Source: Streptomyces griseoflavus (GTDB lineage: Bacteria > Actinomycetota > Actinomycetes > Streptomycetales > Streptomycetaceae). Taken from it: a stretch of DNA of 64,000 bases. The position numbers and the translations under genes are program-made. Below, one piece after another: positions 41,001 through 48,983 of this stretch; within the stretch, counting starts at the first letter, position 1; each line of letters begins with the position of its first letter. The stretch lies in contig NZ_BMUC01000005.1 of NCBI RefSeq assembly GCF_014649995.1, positions 214,641-278,640 on the forward strand, given 5' to 3'. The notes beneath the pieces were generated by a model that did no database searches, had not been told where the DNA came from, and saw nothing but the letters and a program-made list of their open reading frames with translations.

Positions 41001-42636
41001 AGGTGTCAACATCACTCCGCAGGTGGACTCGCTACTGCGGGAGTCGGTCAAACTCGGCCGGGCCGTACGCGACCTCAGCCAGTTCTCCCTGATCAAGACC
41101 GACCCCCGCACCGACACCCTGCAGATGCACCGCCTGCTGCAGACGGTGCTCCTCGCCAAGCTCGGCCCCGAACAGCGGCGGCAGATGAGGGAAGCCGCCC
41201 ACCAACTGCTGTCCGCGGCCAAACTGGGTCACTTCGCCTCGTCCCAGGAATGGCCCGCCTACCAGGCGCTCCTGCCGCACATCCTGGCGTCCCGGGCCGT
41301 CACCAGCACCGACACCTATGTGCGGGAGCTCATCTCCGACACCGTGTTCTTCCTCTACTACTGGGGCGACCACGAGGGTGCGGCGGACCTCGCCCGTCAG
41401 GCGTGGAGCGCCTGGCTCGCCGCGTCCGGGGAGGAGGACAACCACGTCATCCGCATCACGAAGACGTTCGCCTTCGCCCTGCTCCAGGTCGGTCAGATCG
41501 GCGAGGCGATCCCGCTGGCCGAGAGAGCCCTGGAGGTCAGCCGGCGCATCGACGCGGAACCGGAGGACCTCGTCGACTCGCTGTGCGCGCTGGCCGACGC
41601 CCGGCGCTACCAGGGACGGTTCGAGGAAGCGCGGGACCTCGGCCAGGAGGCCACCGAGCTGGCGCGCTCCAGGTTCGGCCCCGACGACACCACGACCTTG
41701 CGGGCCATTCACAGCTGGGGGGTCGACCTGCGGCTGTGCGGCCAGTTCGACGAGGCGCTGGCCCTGGACGAGGAGAACGCCCGGCAGCGCGAGTCGACCT
41801 TCGGACCGCGCAGCTTCCTCACGCTCAACACGCTCAACGCCCTGTCCATCGACATGAGGGAGAGCGGGAACTACCCGGCCGCCCGGGAGTTCCAGGAGGA
41901 GGTGCACCGAAGGGCCCGCGGCGTGATGGGCGAGCAGCACCCGCTCACCCTGCGCGCGGCGCGGAATCTCGCCGTCTGTCTCCGCCGGGACGGCGCGCTC
42001 GCCGAGGCCCTGAAGCTCTCCGAGGAGACCCTCCGCAACTTCGTGACCCGGTACGGCCCCGTGCAGGCCGACTCGCTCTCCACGGCGATCAACCTCTCGG
42101 TCGACCTGCGCCTCGCCGGGGACCTCGAGAGGTCCCGTGAGCTGGGCGAGCAGACGGCGGGGCACTACGCCGCGCTGCTCGGTGACGACCACGCGTACAC
42201 GCTGCTCACCAAGGCGAATCTCGCCGCCACCATGCGTGCGGTCGGTGCTCTCGACCGTGCCGCGGAACTGGAGGACGAGGCGGCCGACCGTCTCGCGGCC
42301 ACGCTGGGACGCGAGCACGTGATGGCGTTGACGGTGGAGATCGGCAGGGCCAACACGGCCTACGCCCGGCTCGACTTCGGCCGGGCCCACGAGATCGACG
42401 AGGCCAACGTGGCCGCCCTCACCGTGGCTGCCGGTGCGGAGCACCCGCTGACCCTGTCCTGCACCGCCAACCTCGCCCTGGACCTGCGCGGTCTCGGCCG
42501 GGGAACGGAGGCGGACCAGACGCAGCGCAAGGCGGTGGAGGGCTTCGCCCGTGTGGTCCGCGAGGGACATCCCTGGCTGGTCACAGCCCGTCATGGGCGC
42601 CGTATCGAGTGCGACATCGCCCCCATGCCGCTGTAG
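38056..42636 (+). CDS. FxsT-like giant protein: SAV_2336/vWA-like domain, NB-ARC NTPase, TPR repeats
   Basis: 1526 residues. Residues about 1-190: acidic and Pro-rich linker. About 190-615: SAV_2336-type domain in which FDLVLLADDAPTMRIW and, about 70 residues later, VFLVVTDGLAHGW resemble a degenerate von Willebrand A domain (MIDAS Ser/Thr pattern partly lost, TDG kept). About 715-1000: STAND/NB-ARC NTPase with Walker A GLGGVGKSQ (about 741-749), Walker B WLLVFDNAED and GxP-like LPLAVEQAGAW. About 1065-1500: tandem TPR-type repeats of about 42 residues (LADARRYQGRFEEARDLGQ, LSIDMRESGNYPAAREFQ). This is the bacterial NLR-like layout and matches the FxSxx-COOH system TPR protein family. One TTA codon at 38599-38601. 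No terminal toxin domain is visible. Confidence 0.85.
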   Translation: MDDGFPRERASGPGDGGPETGPSPASACSESAEYASEAGEPLVAVSLGKALSRDQPPTPYGDAQDVPHWQEIGDMVWLAAYWSRHGGPGGTAEPDDGTTSPGADTGKAAPAPVAVAGTGPEAPTDHTDPADVAPGPDPGDPPAPPPPGRPGAPVGTEPRTSGDPGGLPGPAPGPGSVDGRLLPHPEGTGTLHFGRPLLPEANQPRYGPGRRTALLARALHQLARRVPSRDTLELDEETTAEQGVADGMWMPFLRPARTSAFDLVLLADDAPTMRIWRETVAGLAEAAEHSGAFRGVRTLRFVLPRTGSATLRWTTGGAVADAGELLDGRGGRVFLVVTDGLAHGWAAPAADTLLSRLGHSGPTALVHLLQPHLRHRSSLYPHPAVLEAGGFGAPNDCLGHWAPPGGPDPLRPLPESADGSLPVPVLSLKPGSVAAWADLVTGERGVRRSLPVVLAGMLTKGAPAPGLRAPRAAAAAVRRFLTLATPAARRLAAQLAAIPFDFDLVDQLRRRVMPEAGPDHLAEILMGGLIDWDRGDGGGPEFADGVREALLATTTRSQLARTVSVVGDLPAAGERGLALRAALHDPVGATLPDPADHGWLRTELAVMRALSGPYSERANRIEPDISRLLPGPSERVPTEAPTTANHPYGGDLPDDQEGRHPASDVHVSPGDSRTRLVTETPHEAPEAEPLMPSPNSATLAILENVPLRNTSFVGRQALLRAVEEQLAAQDTAAVLPHALHGLGGVGKSQLALEYVYTHQHEYNVICWIAAERESLVLAGLASLATRLGVAQTGQEGTANTAVAKVLEALRSGEPHDNWLLVFDNAEDIAMVRRYFPTSGPGKVIVTSRNRAWERVATPLPVNVFERQESIELLQKRSPDLSTEDADRLAEALGDLPLAVEQAGAWSAVTGMLVEEYLDLLAQRSPEILELDPAPDYPVSVAAAWDISLERIQENNPGARQLLDICASMAPEPIPRSILRGGRGVNITPQVDSLLRESVKLGRAVRDLSQFSLIKTDPRTDTLQMHRLLQTVLLAKLGPEQRRQMREAAHQLLSAAKLGHFASSQEWPAYQALLPHILASRAVTSTDTYVRELISDTVFFLYYWGDHEGAADLARQAWSAWLAASGEEDNHVIRITKTFAFALLQVGQIGEAIPLAERALEVSRRIDAEPEDLVDSLCALADARRYQGRFEEARDLGQEATELARSRFGPDDTTTLRAIHSWGVDLRLCGQFDEALALDEENARQRESTFGPRSFLTLNTLNALSIDMRESGNYPAAREFQEEVHRRARGVMGEQHPLTLRAARNLAVCLRRDGALAEALKLSEETLRNFVTRYGPVQADSLSTAINLSVDLRLAGDLERSRELGEQTAGHYAALLGDDHAYTLLTKANLAATMRAVGALDRAAELEDEAADRLAATLGREHVMALTVEIGRANTAYARLDFGRAHEIDEANVAALTVAAGAEHPLTLSCTANLALDLRGLGRGTEADQTQRKAVEGFARVVREGHPWLVTARHGRRIECDIAPMPL

Positions 42637-42666
42637 CGGGTCGTCGCGGGGCGGGGGACGCGCTTC

Positions 42667-42699
42667 CGGCCGGGGCGGCACCGCGAGCCGCCCCGGCCG
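42667..42699. terminator. Bidirectional stem-loop terminator
   Basis: A 13-bp perfect GC stem with a 7-nt loop between the convergent NLR-like and antiporter genes. Positioned 30 nt after one stop and 5 nt after the other, so it can serve both transcripts. Confidence 0.8.
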
Positions 42700-42704
42700 T
42701 CCTG

Positions 42705-44027
42705 TCAGCGGGAGTCCCCCACCGGGGTCGTGCGGGCGTCGTCCTCGGGCGGCGCCGCCGGTGAGGGGGCCGCGCGGTCCGCGGGCCGGTGTCCGCGCCG
42801 TTCGGCCGGGCGGCGGGTCAGGAGCAGGAGCGGCTGCGTGAAGAGTGTGGTGGCCAGGGCCATGAACACCAGAACGCTGTAGAGCCTCTCGCTCAGCAGG
42901 CCCGCCTGCAGACCGGCGTTGAGGGCGATCAGCTCGGTGAGTCCGCGGGCGCTCATGAGAATGCCCACGGTGCGTGCGTCGTGCCGGTCCAGACCACCGA
43001 TCCGGGCCGCCGCCACCCCGCTGCCGATCTTCGCCGTCACCGCCAGGGCCGTCACGACCAGCACGGCGAACCATCCCGCGACCCCTATTCCGTTCAGTGC
43101 GACGGCCTGGCCCGAGACCACGAAGAAGAAGGGGAGCAGCAGGCCGCTGATGTCGTTCAGCGGACGCAGCAGATCGGGGTCCAGGGTGCCGTCCCGCTCC
43201 CGGGGTGTCACCACACCGGCCAGCAGCGCGCCGAAGATCACATGCAGTCCCAGGGAGTGCGTCACCCAGGACGAGCCGAGCGCGAAGCCGATGAGCAGCG
43301 TCATCCGGAGTGAGGGCTCCACCTGCGGCCGCCACAGCAGCCGGCGCAGCAGGGGCCGGGCCACGAGGAACATCACGGCGACGAACACGGCCGCGATCAC
43401 CGCCCGCCACGCCCAACCCGGCGTGTGGTCGTCACCGTCCTCCATCAACGCACCGGCCAGCACCGTCCAGCAGACCACGTCGAGGAGTCCCGCCGCGGAC
43501 ATCGCTACCACACCGGGCACCGTGCGGGCCAGACCGTTCTCCCGCACTATGGCCGTCAGTACCGGTACCGCGGTGACGGACAGGGCGATCCCGGCGAACA
43601 GCACGGTCGAGGGGGACGGATCACGCGGCATGCCCAGGGCCCGCAACTCGTCCCAGAACAGCAGGGCGCCCCCGCTGCCCACCGCCATCGGCACCAGGAA
43701 CGACGCGAGGGCCACCATGACCGCCGTACGGGCCCGGTCGCCCAGCAGCTTCAGATCCAGCTCGTAGCCCACCGCGAACAGGAAGACCACCAGGGCGAAC
43801 TGCGCGAAACCGGACAGGGCTGTGCCGATGTGTTCCGGGAACAGCGTCTCGTAGGCCCCGGGCGCCACGCTGCCGAGAAGGGAGGGGCCCAGTGCCGTTC
43901 CTGCCAGGAGCTGGCCGACGATGTACGGCTGCCCCAGCTTGCGGGCCGTCCATCCCGCCGTGTGCGCGGCGACGAGGATCAGGGCCGAGGCTCCCACGAA
44001 GTGCGCGATCAGCGCGTCAGGGCTCAT
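42705..44027 (-). CDS. Cation:proton antiporter (CPA2/Na+-H+ exchanger family)
   Basis: 440-residue membrane protein with about 12-13 hydrophobic segments. CPA2 features: LGQPYIVGQLLAGTALGPSLLG in the first helices, FAVGYELDLKLL, LHVIFGALLAGVVTP and a late MSARGLTELIALNAGL region typical of KefB/NapA-like antiporters. The C-terminal tail of about 40 residues is hydrophilic, without an RCK/TrkA domain. ATG 44027 has GGGGGA upstream. It is convergent with the NLR-like gene and divergent from the peptide/hydroxylase pair. A role in ion homeostasis is likely; any link to the neighbouring systems is only positional. Confidence 0.92.
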   Translation of the reverse strand: MSPDALIAHFVGASALILVAAHTAGWTARKLGQPYIVGQLLAGTALGPSLLGSVAPGAYETLFPEHIGTALSGFAQFALVVFLFAVGYELDLKLLGDRARTAVMVALASFLVPMAVGSGGALLFWDELRALGMPRDPSPSTVLFAGIALSVTAVPVLTAIVRENGLARTVPGVVAMSAAGLLDVVCWTVLAGALMEDGDDHTPGWAWRAVIAAVFVAVMFLVARPLLRRLLWRPQVEPSLRMTLLIGFALGSSWVTHSLGLHVIFGALLAGVVTPRERDGTLDPDLLRPLNDISGLLLPFFFVVSGQAVALNGIGVAGWFAVLVVTALAVTAKIGSGVAAARIGGLDRHDARTVGILMSARGLTELIALNAGLQAGLLSERLYSVLVFMALATTLFTQPLLLLTRRPAERRGHRPADRAAPSPAAPPEDDARTTPVGDSR

Positions 44028-44555
44028 GTGTCCCCCGGGGTCCGGTTGTTGGTCCGGCCGTGCGGCCGGCGACAGGTGTGCGTGAATGCGACACCAACTG
44101 GCCCAGAATAGAAGGTGTCTGATGGTCCGTCGGGTCGGCGACGCGCGAGCCCGGTCAGCCGCAGGAGGCACACCCGTAGCGGTCGGTTCCGCTTGTGCCA
44201 CGTAGATGCGTCCGGCCGCCGTCCGTGCTGCCGTGCGCCGTCGGCGCGCCCCCGGGGGCGGACGGCCCGCCGGTCCGCGGACCGCGGATCAGGAGAGAGT
44301 GTTTCCAGCCGTGCGGGCGGGGAGTGCCCCTCCGGGACAACGGGCGTCCGCGCACAACTGCTTCACGGCGAAACAGGATCCGCCTCCGCCACCTCGTGGG
44401 TATACAGCAAGGATTGGCCGGTACTCCAGGACATCACCATGGTTCATGGTGATCGAGTGGCGTGATCGTATGGTTTTCGATGCGGGATTCAGTGGCCATG
44501 ATGGTTTCAGGGACACGGGGCATCGCGTGCCACCGTGCGAGAAGGGGGACGCACC
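44028..44555. promoter_or_regulatory. Divergent regulatory region before the FxsA-like peptide gene
   Basis: 528 bp, AT-richer after 44360. No supportable gene. TATACA at 44401-44406 is a possible -10 without a clear -35. A perfect inverted repeat of 9-bp arms (ATCACCATG ... CATGGTGAT, 3-nt loop) lies at 44433-44453, about 100 nt before the peptide start, and is a good candidate operator or RNA hairpin. Confidence 0.5.
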
Positions 44556-44780
44556 TTGCATCAGCCGCCCGCTCAGCGCAACGCGGAAGCCGCCGCCCGG
44601 GGACCGGCCCTGGCGGCGGGGACTTCTGTCCGGGAGTCGGACGTGGCGGATCTCGCGCAGCTGCCTCTGACAGCCGTGGACGGCCTTGCTCCCCTCGGTC
44701 CCGACGCCCGTCTTCTCCTGGAGGTCCTGCGCTCACGCAGCGGCATCAGAGGAGGCAGCGAGCCCGGCCGGGCCGAATAG
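44556..44780 (+). CDS. FxsA-like short peptide, possible RiPP precursor with atypical C-terminus
   Basis: 74-residue peptide (TTG start 44556, GAAGGGGG about 8 nt upstream; an in-frame GTG 21 nt earlier has no ribosome-binding site). The middle part VRESDVADLAQLPLTAVDGLAPLGPDARLL looks like the leader of FxSxx-COOH cyclophane precursors as I remember them: acidic and Leu-rich with a DL..LPL pattern. It should end in Phe-x-Ser-x-x, but the C-terminus here is EVLRSRSGIRGGSEPGRAE with no Phe. Placed 70 nt upstream of an HExxH-type peptide hydroxylase gene on the same strand. Either a divergent precursor modified only by that enzyme, or a decayed FxsA. Confidence 0.6.
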   Translation: MHQPPAQRNAEAAARGPALAAGTSVRESDVADLAQLPLTAVDGLAPLGPDARLLLEVLRSRSGIRGGSEPGRAE

Positions 44781-44850
44781 CGGTCCCCGCACGAGGGGAG
44801 CGCCCCCCGGGGTCCGCCCGTGTCCGCCCACCGACCGGAGGTTCCCGGCA

Positions 44851-46569
44851 ATGCAGAGAGCGCCGCGCACCGACCCCTTGCGCATGCCGGAGCACCTCTT
44901 CGCGGAACTCGCCGCCGGCGGCGGCTCCGCACGGGCCGTCGCCTTCCTCGAACAGGGGGAGCGGGCGCGCCGGTTGCTGCTGCTGCGCACGCTGCTCAGC
45001 CGGCTTCGGGGTGTGTCCACGCCGCTGACCCCGGCCGGGGACGCCTGGCGGGTGCTCAGGGAGGCGGCGGGGCGGGCGCCCGAGGCGGTCGAGGGGCTGA
45101 TCCAGGCGCCGACGACGGGCGCCTGGATCGCGCACATGCTGCGCCGCCTGCACGGCACCGCGACCGGCCCGGCCCTGTGGGCGGAGACGGCCCGGCTGAA
45201 CACCCTCGCGGTGGTCGCCGCGCTGCACGCCGGCATGGAGGTGTCCGTGGGCGTGGCGCTGGAGGACGGGGCGCTGCACCTGCCGGGACTGGGGCTGGCC
45301 CGGCTGCCGGAGGGGGCGGCCGGCCTGTCGGCGGGCACGGCGAGCACGCGTGCCGGGGAGCTGACCGTCACGGGGCCGTCACGCGCCGGCGGGCGAACGG
45401 TGCTGACCTGCCGCCCCGCGCCCGTGCCGGTGGACACGGCACCGCCCGCCGACGACGCCCGCTGGCTGCCCCTGCGTACTCTCACGGCCGGCTCCGCCGC
45501 CCTGCCCCTGGAGGACCTGGACCCCTACCGGGACCTCGACGATCCGCTGCCGCCCGCCCGGCTGGACGCCGACGAGGCCGTGGCCTGGCAGCGGATGGTC
45601 GACGAGGCCGTCGCGATCCTCGCGGCCACCGGCGGGCCGGAGCCCGGGCGGCTGGACCCGGCCGTGATCCGGGCCGTCGTCCCCTGGGGCAGGACCGCTC
45701 CGCTGCCCCCGCCGCCCCCCGACGTGCGGGTGTCCGCCTCCAGCGGCGACTCCTACGGCGCGATGATCATCTCCCGCCCCTCCGAGCCGCTGGCCCTGGC
45801 CGAGGCGCTGGTCCACGAGTTCCAGCACAGCAAGCTCGCCGCGCTGCTCCACCTCTTCCCGCTGGTGCGCGACGACCGCGCCGAGCGCTACTACGCCCCC
45901 TGGCGTCCGGACCCGCGCCACCTCACCGGACTGCTCCACGGCGCCTACGCCTTCACGGGTGTCGCCGGGTTCTGGCGGGACCGGCTGTCCGAACCGGCGC
46001 ACGCCGAGACGGCCGCCTACCACTTCGCCCTGCGCCGCACGCAGAGCAGGCTCGTCGTTCGCACCCTCCTCACCAGCGGTTTCCTCACGGATACCGGGCA
46101 CGCCCTGGTGACCGGGCTCGCCCGCACCCTGGACACCTGGCTGCGCGAGCCCGTCGCCCCGGCCGCCCTGGCCCGTGCCCGCACCGCCGCCACCCTGCAC
46201 CGCACCGAATGGCGGCTGCGCAACGTCGCCGCGCCGGCCCGGCCCGGACCCGGGCGGCACTCCGTGCCGTCCGGCGACGCGCCGGCGCCTCCTCGGTTCC
46301 GCCCCGACCGTACGACCTGGCCCGACCTGCGCACCCATGTCCTCGCCGTGCCGCCCGCCCGTCCCCGCACTCCCGACGAGCACCTCGCCGCGGGGAACCC
46401 GGCGGCCGCGTTCGAGGGGTACGCCGAAGGGCTGGAACGGGAGCCGGGCGACCCGCACCTGCTCGCCGGCTGGATCGTCGCCCGGGCCGCCCTGGAACCG
46501 GGTCCCGGGGCCCGGCGGGCGCTGGCCCGGCCGGAGCTGCTGCTGCCCGCGTCACCCGTCCACCGGTGA
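44851..46569 (+). CDS. HExxH-motif putative peptide beta-hydroxylase (aKG-HExxH type)
   Basis: 572-residue member of the HExxH motif-containing peptide-modification family that accompanies FxSxx-COOH RiPP clusters; characterised relatives are reported to be iron/2-oxoglutarate-dependent beta-hydroxylases rather than proteases. HEFQH at residues 322-326 in LVHEFQHSKLAALLHLF, followed by YYAPWRPDPRHLTGLLHGAYAFTGVAGFWRDRL, whose His is the likely third ligand. The N-terminal 200 residues (LFAELAAGGGSARAVAFLEQGERARRLLLLRTLL) match the family pattern. ATG 44851 has GGAGG 8 nt upstream. It lies 70 nt after the peptide gene. No radical SAM cyclophane synthase (FxsB) or FxsC is in the window. Confidence 0.82.
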   Translation: MQRAPRTDPLRMPEHLFAELAAGGGSARAVAFLEQGERARRLLLLRTLLSRLRGVSTPLTPAGDAWRVLREAAGRAPEAVEGLIQAPTTGAWIAHMLRRLHGTATGPALWAETARLNTLAVVAALHAGMEVSVGVALEDGALHLPGLGLARLPEGAAGLSAGTASTRAGELTVTGPSRAGGRTVLTCRPAPVPVDTAPPADDARWLPLRTLTAGSAALPLEDLDPYRDLDDPLPPARLDADEAVAWQRMVDEAVAILAATGGPEPGRLDPAVIRAVVPWGRTAPLPPPPPDVRVSASSGDSYGAMIISRPSEPLALAEALVHEFQHSKLAALLHLFPLVRDDRAERYYAPWRPDPRHLTGLLHGAYAFTGVAGFWRDRLSEPAHAETAAYHFALRRTQSRLVVRTLLTSGFLTDTGHALVTGLARTLDTWLREPVAPAALARARTAATLHRTEWRLRNVAAPARPGPGRHSVPSGDAPAPPRFRPDRTTWPDLRTHVLAVPPARPRTPDEHLAAGNPAAAFEGYAEGLEREPGDPHLLAGWIVARAALEPGPGARRALARPELLLPASPVHR

Positions 46570-46678
46570 CGCGGGCAGGTCCGCGGGCCGGGGGAGTCCG
46601 GCCGACGGGTGACGGGAGCCGGAGCGTGGATGTGCCGAAGCGGGGGTGAACGGGCGGCCGGGTGGTCAGGATGGAACC

Positions 46679-47902
46679 ATGACCTACCACGTCGACTCCG
46701 AGGCCGGGCGGCTGCGCCGCGTCATCCTGCACCGGCCCGATCTCGAGCTCAAAAGGCTCACTCCCAGCAACAAGGACGCCCTGCTCTTCGACGACGTGCT
46801 CTGGGTGCGCCGGGCGCGCGCCGAGCACGACGGGTTCGCCGACGTCCTGCGCGACCGCGGTGTCACCGTCCACCTCTTCGGTGACCTGCTCTCCGAGACG
46901 CTGGCGATCCCGGCGGCACGCTCGCTCGTCCTGGACCGGGTCTTCGACGAGAAGGAGTACGGTCCGCTGGCCACCGACCACCTCCGTGCCGCGTTCGAGA
47001 CGCTTCCGGCGCCGGACCTGGCCGAGGTGCTGGTCGGCGGGACGACCAAGCGGGAGTTCCTGGACGCCCACCCGGAGCCGACCTCCGTGCGCTTCCACGC
47101 GATGGAGCTCGACGACTTCCTGCTGGGCCCGCTGCCCAACCACCTCTTCACCCGTGACACCTCCGCCTGGATCTACGACGGTGTGTCCATCAACGCGATG
47201 CGCTGGCCGGCCCGGCAGCGCGAGACCGTGCACTTCGAGGCGATCTACCGGCACCATCCGCTCTTCCGCGGGGAGTCCTTCCACCTGTGGTCCGAGGGGC
47301 AGGCCGACTACCCGTCCACCATCGAGGGCGGGGACGTGCTGGTGATCGGCAACGGCGCGGTGCTGATCGGGATGAGCGAGCGCACCACCCCGCAGGCCGT
47401 GGAGATGCTGGCGCACAAGCTGTTCGCGGCCGGCTCGGCCCGGACCATCGTCGCCCTCGACATGCCGAAGAGACGCGCCCTGATGCACCTCGACACCGTG
47501 ATGACGATGGTCGACGGGGACACGTTCACCCAGTACGCGGGCCTCGGCATGCTCCGGTCGTACACGATCGAACCCGGCTCGGACGAGAAGGAGCTGAAGG
47601 TCACCGACCATCCGCCGGAGCACATGCACCGCGCGATCGCCGCAGCGCTCGGCCTCAGCGAGATCCGGGTGCTGACCGCCACCCAGGACGTGCACGCGGC
47701 CGAGCGCGAGCAGTGGGACGACGGCTGCAACGTCCTCGCCGTCGAGCCGGGCGTCGTCGTCGCCTACGAGCGCAACTCGACCACCAACACCCATCTGCGC
47801 AAGCAGGGCATCGAGGTGATAGAGATCCCGGGCAGCGAGCTGGGCCGGGGGAGGGGCGGGCCGCGCTGCATGAGCTGTCCCGTAGAACGAGACGCCGTAT
47901 AG
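46679..47902 (+). CDS. arcA: Arginine deiminase
   Basis: 407-residue cytosolic enzyme converting arginine to citrulline and ammonia. Active-site motifs: [28 protein letters not shown], the His/Asp-containing region [15 protein letters not shown], and nucleophilic Cys in CMSCP near the C-terminus. ATG 46679 matches the usual N-terminus; the upstream in-frame GTG is in the spacer. It is followed 58 nt later by an ornithine carbamoyltransferase, making the first two steps of the arginine deiminase pathway. No carbamate kinase or arginine-ornithine antiporter is present here. Confidence 0.95.
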   Translation: MTYHVDSEAGRLRRVILHRPDLELKRLTPSNKDALLFDDVLWVRRARAEHDGFADVLRDRGVTVHLFGDLLSETLAIPAARSLVLDRVFDEKEYGPLATDHLRAAFETLPAPDLAEVLVGGTTKREFLDAHPEPTSVRFHAMELDDFLLGPLPNHLFTRDTSAWIYDGVSINAMRWPARQRETVHFEAIYRHHPLFRGESFHLWSEGQADYPSTIEGGDVLVIGNGAVLIGMSERTTPQAVEMLAHKLFAAGSARTIVALDMPKRRALMHLDTVMTMVDGDTFTQYAGLGMLRSYTIEPGSDEKELKVTDHPPEHMHRAIAAALGLSEIRVLTATQDVHAAEREQWDDGCNVLAVEPGVVVAYERNSTTNTHLRKQGIEVIEIPGSELGRGRGGPRCMSCPVERDAV

Positions 47903-47960
47903 AAATACAAATAGTCGTATACACTTCCAAGGGTCCGTGTCCCCGTCCCTGGAGAGCCCC
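47903..47960 (+). promoter_or_regulatory. AT-rich spacer between arcA and the carbamoyltransferase gene
   Basis: The sequence around 47893-47925 is the most AT-rich of the neighbourhood (ATAGAAATACAAATAGTCG) and could be an ArgR-type box or an internal promoter. GGAGAG before the next ATG is the ribosome-binding site. No exact match to an ARG box is claimed. Confidence 0.35.
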
Positions 47961-48968
47961 ATGGCGACTGTCCCGACCGCCCTCGCCGGCCGTCCCTTCC
48001 TCAAGGAGGTGGACTTCACCGCGGAGGAGTTCCGCGGCCTGCTGGAACTGGCCGCCGAGCTGAAGGCCGCCAAGCGGGCCGGGACCGAGCACCGGTACCT
48101 GCGGGGCAGGAACATCGCGCTGATCTTCGAGAAGACCTCGACGCGGACGCGCTGCGCGTTCGAGGTGGCGGCCGCCGACCAGGGCGCCTCGACGACCTAC
48201 CTCGATCCGTCGGGCTCGCAGATGGGCCACAAGGAGTCCGTGAAGGACACCGCCCGGGTGCTGGGCCGGATGTACGACGCGATCGAGTACCGGGGGGACA
48301 GCCAGGCGAAGGTGGAGGAGCTGGCGCGGTACTCGGGCGTGCCCGTCTACAACGGTCTCACCGACGACTGGCACCCCACGCAGATGCTCGCCGACGTGCT
48401 CACGATGACCGAGCACAGCGCCAAGCCGCTCACCGGTATCGCCTTCGCCTACCTGGGCGACGCCCGTTTCAACATGGGCAACTCCTACCTGGTCACCGCG
48501 GCCCTGCTGGGCATGGACGTCCGCGTCGTCGCCCCGAAGTCCTACTGGCCCGCCCAGGAGGTCGTCGACCGGGCCCGTGAGCTCGCCGTGTCCAGCGGGG
48601 CCCGCATCACGCTCACCGAGGAGATCGCCGAGGGCGTCGCGGGCGCCGACTTCGTCGCCACGGACGTCTGGGTCTCCATGGGGGAGCCCAAGGGCGTCTG
48701 GGACGAGCGGATCGCCGCCCTCGCGCCGTACGCGGTGACGATGGACGTGCTGCGCGCCACCGGCAACCCCGACGTGAAGTTCCTGCACTGCCTGCCCGCC
48801 TTCCACGACCTGGGGACCGAGGTCGGCCGCGAGGTGTACGAGACGCACGGCCTGGAGTCGCTGGAGGTGACCGACGAGGTGTTCGAGTCGGCGCACTCGG
48901 TGGTCTTCGACGAGGCGGAGAACCGCATGCACACGATCAAGGCGGTCCTGGTCGCCACCCTCGCCTGA
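47961..48968 (+). CDS. Ornithine carbamoyltransferase
   Basis: 335-residue enzyme interconverting ornithine plus carbamoyl phosphate and citrulline plus phosphate. Carbamoyl-phosphate loop STRTR in [13 protein letters not shown], ornithine-binding DVWVSMGEP and HCLPAFHD are all intact. Because it follows arginine deiminase on the same strand, it is probably the catabolic (ArcB) form running in the phosphorolytic direction. The biosynthetic ArgF would normally lie in an arg cluster. ATG 47961 has GGAGAG upstream. Confidence 0.94.
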   Translation: MATVPTALAGRPFLKEVDFTAEEFRGLLELAAELKAAKRAGTEHRYLRGRNIALIFEKTSTRTRCAFEVAAADQGASTTYLDPSGSQMGHKESVKDTARVLGRMYDAIEYRGDSQAKVEELARYSGVPVYNGLTDDWHPTQMLADVLTMTEHSAKPLTGIAFAYLGDARFNMGNSYLVTAALLGMDVRVVAPKSYWPAQEVVDRARELAVSSGARITLTEEIAEGVAGADFVATDVWVSMGEPKGVWDERIAALAPYAVTMDVLRATGNPDVKFLHCLPAFHDLGTEVGREVYETHGLESLEVTDEVFESAHSVVFDEAENRMHTIKAVLVATLA

Positions 48969-48983
48969 GGGGCCCTCCGGGGT

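Noticed and set aside
44028-44534. Several 70-150-codon frames between antiporter and peptide gene, examined for fxsB or fxsC fragments
   Set aside because: No radical SAM Cys motif or TIR-like sequence in any frame; composition arbitrary.
44535-44555. GTG at 44535 as start of the FxsA-like peptide
   Set aside because: No ribosome-binding site upstream; the strong GAAGGGGG lies between it and the TTG at 44556, favouring the TTG.
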